A DNA stretch of 64,000 nt from positions 1,178,001 through 1,242,000 of the forward strand of contig NZ_BTTW01000001.1 of NCBI RefSeq assembly GCF_036245865.1, given 5' to 3'. Positions within the stretch are counted from its first letter, which is position 1; each line of letters begins with the position of its first letter. The notes below the pieces were generated by a model. The model ran no database searches. It had not been told where the DNA came from and saw only the letters and a list, made by a program, of their open reading frames with translations. The stretch comes from Corallococcus caeni. Its GTDB lineage: Bacteria; Myxococcota; Myxococcia; Myxococcales; Myxococcaceae. The translations under genes and the position numbers were made by a program. Of this stretch, positions 60,335 through 64,000 are shown one piece after another.

Positions 60335-62239
60335 ATGCAATGCCCCGACTCCGAACCTTCGTGGAGCCGGTCCGCGTGCGGCGCGGCCCTGCGACTCGCG
60401 GTCCTGGGCCTGCTGCTCACCACGGCAGCGGCCCACGCCCAACCCGACCCCTTCTCACGAGGCTTCGACGCCGTCCCGGTGAAACCGACGGCCGCGCAGT
60501 CCAGCGGCATCGCACTGGAAGGCGCCACCGTGGAGCCGGTGGGCAGCTACCGGGGCGCGCTGCTGCTGGACTTCAACTGGCGCATCCTCGCCCTCAAGCT
60601 GGGCGATGAGAAGCTGGGGGACCTGATCCCGTACCGGCTGGACGCGCACCTGCTGTTCTCCTACCAGCTGCTGGAGCGGTTGGAGCTGGGCGTGGACCTG
60701 CCGTTCACGCTCGTGCAGGGCGACAACTTCTCGCTGCTGGGTGACGCGCTGAACTCGCCGGACTTTCCCGGCGCCGCGGGCGTCAGCAGCACCACGCTGG
60801 GCGACCTCCGCGTGCTGCCGCGCGTGAGCCTGCTGAACCCGGATCGCTTCCCGCTGGGGCTCGCGCTGGTGGCGGAGGTGCGGCTGCCCACCGGCAGCGC
60901 CCAGAGCTTCACGGGTGAGAGCGGCGTGGTGTTCGCCCCGCGCCTGGCCGTGGAGAAGAAGCTGGGGCCCGTGCGCGTGCTGGGCAACGCGGGCGTGCTG
61001 CTGCGCCCCGCGGCGCAGTACCTCAACCTGCGCGTGGACGACGAGCTGACGCTGGGCGCGGGCGGCATCGTGGACCTGCCGGACATCAGCCGGCTGCGCG
61101 AGGTGAAGGCCACCGCGGAAATGCACCTGCGCACGCCGCTGGCGCGCCCCTTCAACTTCGACCAGGCGGAGTCGCTCAAGTCGCCGTGGGAGCTGCTCGT
61201 GGGCGCCCGCGCGAAGGTGTGGGGCGACTGGGGCGTGGAGCTGGACGTGGGCCGCGGCCTCAACGTCACCACCGGCTACGGCCGCGAAGCCCTGCGCGTC
61301 ATGCTGGCGCTGCGCTACGACAAGACCTTCAAGGACGAGGGGCCGGACTCGGACGGCGACGGCGTGCCCGACATTCGCGACCGCTGCCCCACGCAGCCCG
61401 AGGACAAGGACGACTTCGAGGACCAGGACGGCTGCCCGGATCCGGACAACGACGGCGACGGCGTGGCGGACGGCGACGACGCGTGCCCCGGCAAGCCCGG
61501 CCCGAAGGAGAACAAGGGCTGCCCCGTGGAGCCCGACAAGGACACCGACGGCGACGGCGTCATCGACCCGCTGGACAAGTGCCCCCTGGTGCCCGGCCTG
61601 AAGGACTTCGACGGCTGCCCGGACACGGACTTCGACGAGATCCCCGACGGCGAGGACGACTGCCCCGACGTGGCCGGCCCGCCGGAGAACAATGGCTGCC
61701 CGTACGACGCTCCGCCCTACGTCGTCGTCGAATCGGACCGCATCCGCATCAAGGGCAACATCCTCTTCGAGACCAACTCCGCGGTCATCCAGAAGCAGTC
61801 GTACCCGCTGCTGGACGAGGTGGCGACGGTGCTCGTGAAGAACCCCACGCTGGGGCCGGTGCAGATTGAAGGGCACACGGACAACAAGGGCTCGCGCCAG
61901 CTCAACGTGGACCTGTCCAACCGGCGCGCGAAGTCGGTGCTCGACTACCTGGTGAAGAAGGGCATCGACCGCAAGCGCCTCACGTCGCAGGGCTTCGGGT
62001 TCGACCGGCCCATCGCCACCAACGACACGGCGCTCGGCCGCGCGAAGAACCGGCGCGTGGACTTCAAGCTGGTGAAGTCGGAAATCGAAACCGGCCCGAA
62101 GGAGACCATCGTGCCCAACGGCCAGCCGCCGCCGCCCGGCACCGAGCCCGTGCCCGGACCGGGCACGCCGCCCACCACGGGCACGCCGCCGAAGCCGCAG
62201 GCCGCGCCGGACGCGAGCAAGCCCGGCGGCAAGAAGTAA
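60335..62239 (+). CDS. OmpA-family outer membrane protein with TSP3 repeats
   Basis: A 634-aa outer membrane protein. Signal peptide (hydrophobic LRLAVLGLLLTTAAAHAQ), a ~300-residue beta-barrel-like N-domain, calcium-binding thrombospondin type 3 repeats (about 345-470: DSDGDGVPDIRDRCPTQPEDKDDFEDQDGCPDPDNDGDGVAD...), an OmpA peptidoglycan-binding domain (about 475-590, NILFETNSAVIQ, IEGHTDNKGS, LSNRRAKSVLDYLV, GRAKNRRVDF) and a Pro-rich tail. Start ATG 60335 is preferred; a GTG seven codons earlier is in frame. Links the outer membrane to the cell wall. Confidence 0.92.
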   Translation: MQCPDSEPSWSRSACGAALRLAVLGLLLTTAAAHAQPDPFSRGFDAVPVKPTAAQSSGIALEGATVEPVGSYRGALLLDFNWRILALKLGDEKLGDLIPYRLDAHLLFSYQLLERLELGVDLPFTLVQGDNFSLLGDALNSPDFPGAAGVSSTTLGDLRVLPRVSLLNPDRFPLGLALVAEVRLPTGSAQSFTGESGVVFAPRLAVEKKLGPVRVLGNAGVLLRPAAQYLNLRVDDELTLGAGGIVDLPDISRLREVKATAEMHLRTPLARPFNFDQAESLKSPWELLVGARAKVWGDWGVELDVGRGLNVTTGYGREALRVMLALRYDKTFKDEGPDSDGDGVPDIRDRCPTQPEDKDDFEDQDGCPDPDNDGDGVADGDDACPGKPGPKENKGCPVEPDKDTDGDGVIDPLDKCPLVPGLKDFDGCPDTDFDEIPDGEDDCPDVAGPPENNGCPYDAPPYVVVESDRIRIKGNILFETNSAVIQKQSYPLLDEVATVLVKNPTLGPVQIEGHTDNKGSRQLNVDLSNRRAKSVLDYLVKKGIDRKRLTSQGFGFDRPIATNDTALGRAKNRRVDFKLVKSEIETGPKETIVPNGQPPPPGTEPVPGPGTPPTTGTPPKPQAAPDASKPGGKK

Positions 62240-62250
62240 CGTGGTCCCCT

Positions 62251-62297
62251 GGGACGGCCCGGTGCGAGGGCCGTCCCAAATCGCTGCCTTTGTTTTT
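62251..62297 (+). terminator. Terminator of the OmpA gene
   Basis: GGGACGGCCC / GGGCCGTCCC, a 10-bp perfect stem with 7-base loop, followed after a short gap by TTTGTTTTTC. Confidence 0.8.
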
Positions 62298-62458
62298 CTG
62301 CAGGGTCATTGGAGGTCCGGGGCAAAATGCCCCGTTTCGCGACCTCATCCCCCTGTCTCACGACGCGCCCTACCGGGTGCGTCGCGTCGAACGCACCGGG
62401 AATAACGCCGAGGGCGGCTTTAACCCAGGCCCCTTCGCTGACGGGTTATTCTCAATAC

Positions 62459-64000
62459 ATGGGGACATTTGAAACGGAAGGTAACGGCGCGGGGATGACG
62501 CCGGAGCAGAAGCGCGCGCGTCTGGCCGAGCTGCTGCGCGGCAAGGTCCGCCCCACGCATGCGCCCGTGTCCTTCAGCCAGGAACGCATGTGGTTCCAGG
62601 ACCAGCTGAGCCCGGGCAGCGCGGCCTTCAACATCCCCGTCCGCGTGCGGTTCTCCGGCGTGCTCGACGTGGCCGTGCTGCGCGCCAGCCTCCAGGCGCT
62701 GGTGCGGCGCCACGCGCCGCTGCGCACCACCTTCATCGAGCAGGACGGCCGGCCCGTGCAGCACATCGCGCCCGCCCTGGACCTGGCGCTGCCCGTGGTG
62801 GACCTCCAGGCGCTGCCCACCTCCGAACGGGAGGCCGAGCTCCAGCGCCTGCTCACGGACGAGGCGCGCCGGCCGTTCATCCTGGAGAAGGGGCCGCTGC
62901 TGGTCACCGTGCTGTACCGGATGGATGCGCTGGAGCACGTGCTGCTGCTCAAGCTGCACCACATCATCACGGACGGCTGGTCCATGGGCGTGCTGGTGCG
63001 CGAGCTGAGCGCGCTGTACCTGGCGCTCGCGGAAGGAAAGCCTTCGCCGTTGTCGCCGCTGCCCATGCAGTACGCGGACTATGCCGCGTGGCAGCGGGAG
63101 TTCCTGCGAGGCGAGGTGCTGGAGTCGCATCTGGGCTTCTGGCGCGAGCGGTTGGATCCGGACGCGGTGCTGGAGCTGCCCACCGACCGGCCCCGCCCCG
63201 CGGTCCTCTCCGGCCGTGGCGCGCGCATCAACGCGATGCTGCCCGTCGCGCTCGTGGAGTCGCTCAAGGCGCTTGCGCTCGCGGAGGGCAACACGCTCTT
63301 CGGCGTGCTGCTGTCCGGCTTCCAGGTGCTGCTTTCGCGCTACAGCGGCCAGCAGGACGTGGTGGTGGGCACCTCCGTGGCTGGCCGCGGCCGCGTGGAG
63401 CTGGAGGGGCTCATCGGCCTGTTCACCAACTACCTGGCCTTCCGCACGGACCTGTCCGGCCAGCCGTCCTTCCGGGAGCTGCTCGCGCGCGTACGGGAGA
63501 CGACGCTGGAGGCCTACGCGCACCAGGACGTGCCTTTCGAGAAGCTGGTGGACGCGCTGAAGCCGGAGCGCCAGCTGAGCGTCAATCCCCTCTTCCAGGT
63601 CGCGCTGACGCTGCAGAACGCGCCCCTGCCGCCGCTGCAACTGCCAGGGCTGGTGCTGGACGCGCAGCCGGTGGACAACCGCACCAGCAAGACGGACCTG
63701 TCGCTCATCGCCATGGAGCTGCCCCAGCAGGGCATGCGCCTCACGGCGGAGTACAGCTCGGACCTCTTCGACCCCGGCTCCATCGAGCGGCTGCTCGCGC
63801 ACCTGCGCACGCTGCTGGAGGGCGCGGTCGCGGATCCGGACCGGCGCGTGTCGGAGCTGCCGCTGATGGACGCGGCCGAGGCGATGCGGGTCCAGCGGGA
63901 GTGGGCCGGGGACTCCGCGCCCTTTCCGGAGGACCGTTGCCTGCACTCGCTCTTCGAGGCGCAGGCGCGGCGGACACCCGGGGCGGTGGCCGTGCGGTTC
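62459..64000 (+). CDS. Non-ribosomal peptide synthetase, N-terminal part (condensation domain, start of adenylation domain)
   Basis: 514 residues of a modular enzyme continuing past the right edge. A short N-terminal linker (MTPEQKRARLAELLRG) precedes a complete condensation domain: C1 SFSQERMWF, C2 RHAPLRTTF, C3 HHIITDGWS (active-site His-168 in HHxxxDG), C4 YADYAAWQ, C5 VVGTSVAGR, C6 IGLFTNYLAFRTDL and C7 HQDVPFEKLV. The C3 motif is intact, so the domain should be active. The adenylation domain begins at about residue 493 (LHSLFEAQARRTPGAVAVRF). A leading C domain suggests this is an elongation module fed by another synthetase or by a fatty acyl starter. Start ATG 62459; product unknown. 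Confidence 0.93.
   Translation, partial: MGTFETEGNGAGMTPEQKRARLAELLRGKVRPTHAPVSFSQERMWFQDQLSPGSAAFNIPVRVRFSGVLDVAVLRASLQALVRRHAPLRTTFIEQDGRPVQHIAPALDLALPVVDLQALPTSEREAELQRLLTDEARRPFILEKGPLLVTVLYRMDALEHVLLLKLHHIITDGWSMGVLVRELSALYLALAEGKPSPLSPLPMQYADYAAWQREFLRGEVLESHLGFWRERLDPDAVLELPTDRPRPAVLSGRGARINAMLPVALVESLKALALAEGNTLFGVLLSGFQVLLSRYSGQQDVVVGTSVAGRGRVELEGLIGLFTNYLAFRTDLSGQPSFRELLARVRETTLEAYAHQDVPFEKLVDALKPERQLSVNPLFQVALTLQNAPLPPLQLPGLVLDAQPVDNRTSKTDLSLIAMELPQQGMRLTAEYSSDLFDPGSIERLLAHLRTLLEGAVADPDRRVSELPLMDAAEAMRVQREWAGDSAPFPEDRCLHSLFEAQARRTPGAVAVRF

Overview
The window reads as high-GC chromosomal DNA of a predatory myxobacterium, most likely the Corallococcus/Myxococcus group. This rests on gene content: many secreted proteases and lipoproteins, an NtrC-type two-component pair, a SitA-like lipoprotein toxin with Imm11 immunity proteins, an OmpA protein with thrombospondin-3 repeats, and an NRPS gene at the right edge. 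Genus level is inference; no rRNA gene is present.

1-32 kb is core-like and mixed: an HlyD-type efflux adaptor (cut by the left edge) divergent from a histidine kinase/sigma-54 activator pair; an orphan Imm-5-like immunity protein; an AAC(3) acetyltransferase; a large VIT/VWA lipoprotein; trans-aconitate methyltransferase; a class 3 lipase; TetR/hydrolase and MarR modules with visible palindromic operators; an S8 protease; an S9 peptidase; AraC/EamA/RidA; a second AraC with a divergent hydrolase; and an M28 peptidase.

32.2-38.3 kb is the most interesting native locus. A secreted M4 (thermolysin-like) metalloprotease ends in a dockerin-like pair of calcium-loop repeats. Six bases after it, on the same strand, lies a lipoprotein with five tandem Ig-like repeats and a C-terminal domain that reads like a cohesin. 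The two look like a self-contained system for docking a protease on the cell surface, a cellulosome-type arrangement used for proteolysis.

38.8-42.4 kb is acquired DNA: a SitA5-like lipoprotein toxin with a C-terminal AHH nuclease domain, one complete and one N-truncated Imm11 immunity gene, and the C-terminal part of an HK97-type capsid gene.

44.2-54.5 kb is a degraded prophage island. Two perfect 63-bp direct repeats bound it, and the right one forms the 3' end of the tmRNA gene ssrA (tag ANDNVELALAA), which identifies the attachment site. Inside are fragments (kinase, NlpC/P60), a small Cys-rich lipoprotein with a paralog 38 kb away, and a head module (terminase, portal, prohead protease, truncated capsid). 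The terminase large subunit is broken by an in-frame TGA. A 10-mer, CGCCCCTTCT, recurs before the head genes and in three cases can form a hairpin that ends at the start codon. A lower-GC cargo gene with a HEPN-like Rx6H motif sits between terminase and portal. No integrase was found, so the island is probably immobile.

55-64 kb returns to chromosome: a zinc-free MDR oxidoreductase, an active/inactive M16 peptidase pair, a DUF3616-like lipoprotein, the OmpA protein and the start of an NRPS (condensation domain followed by the first residues of an adenylation domain).
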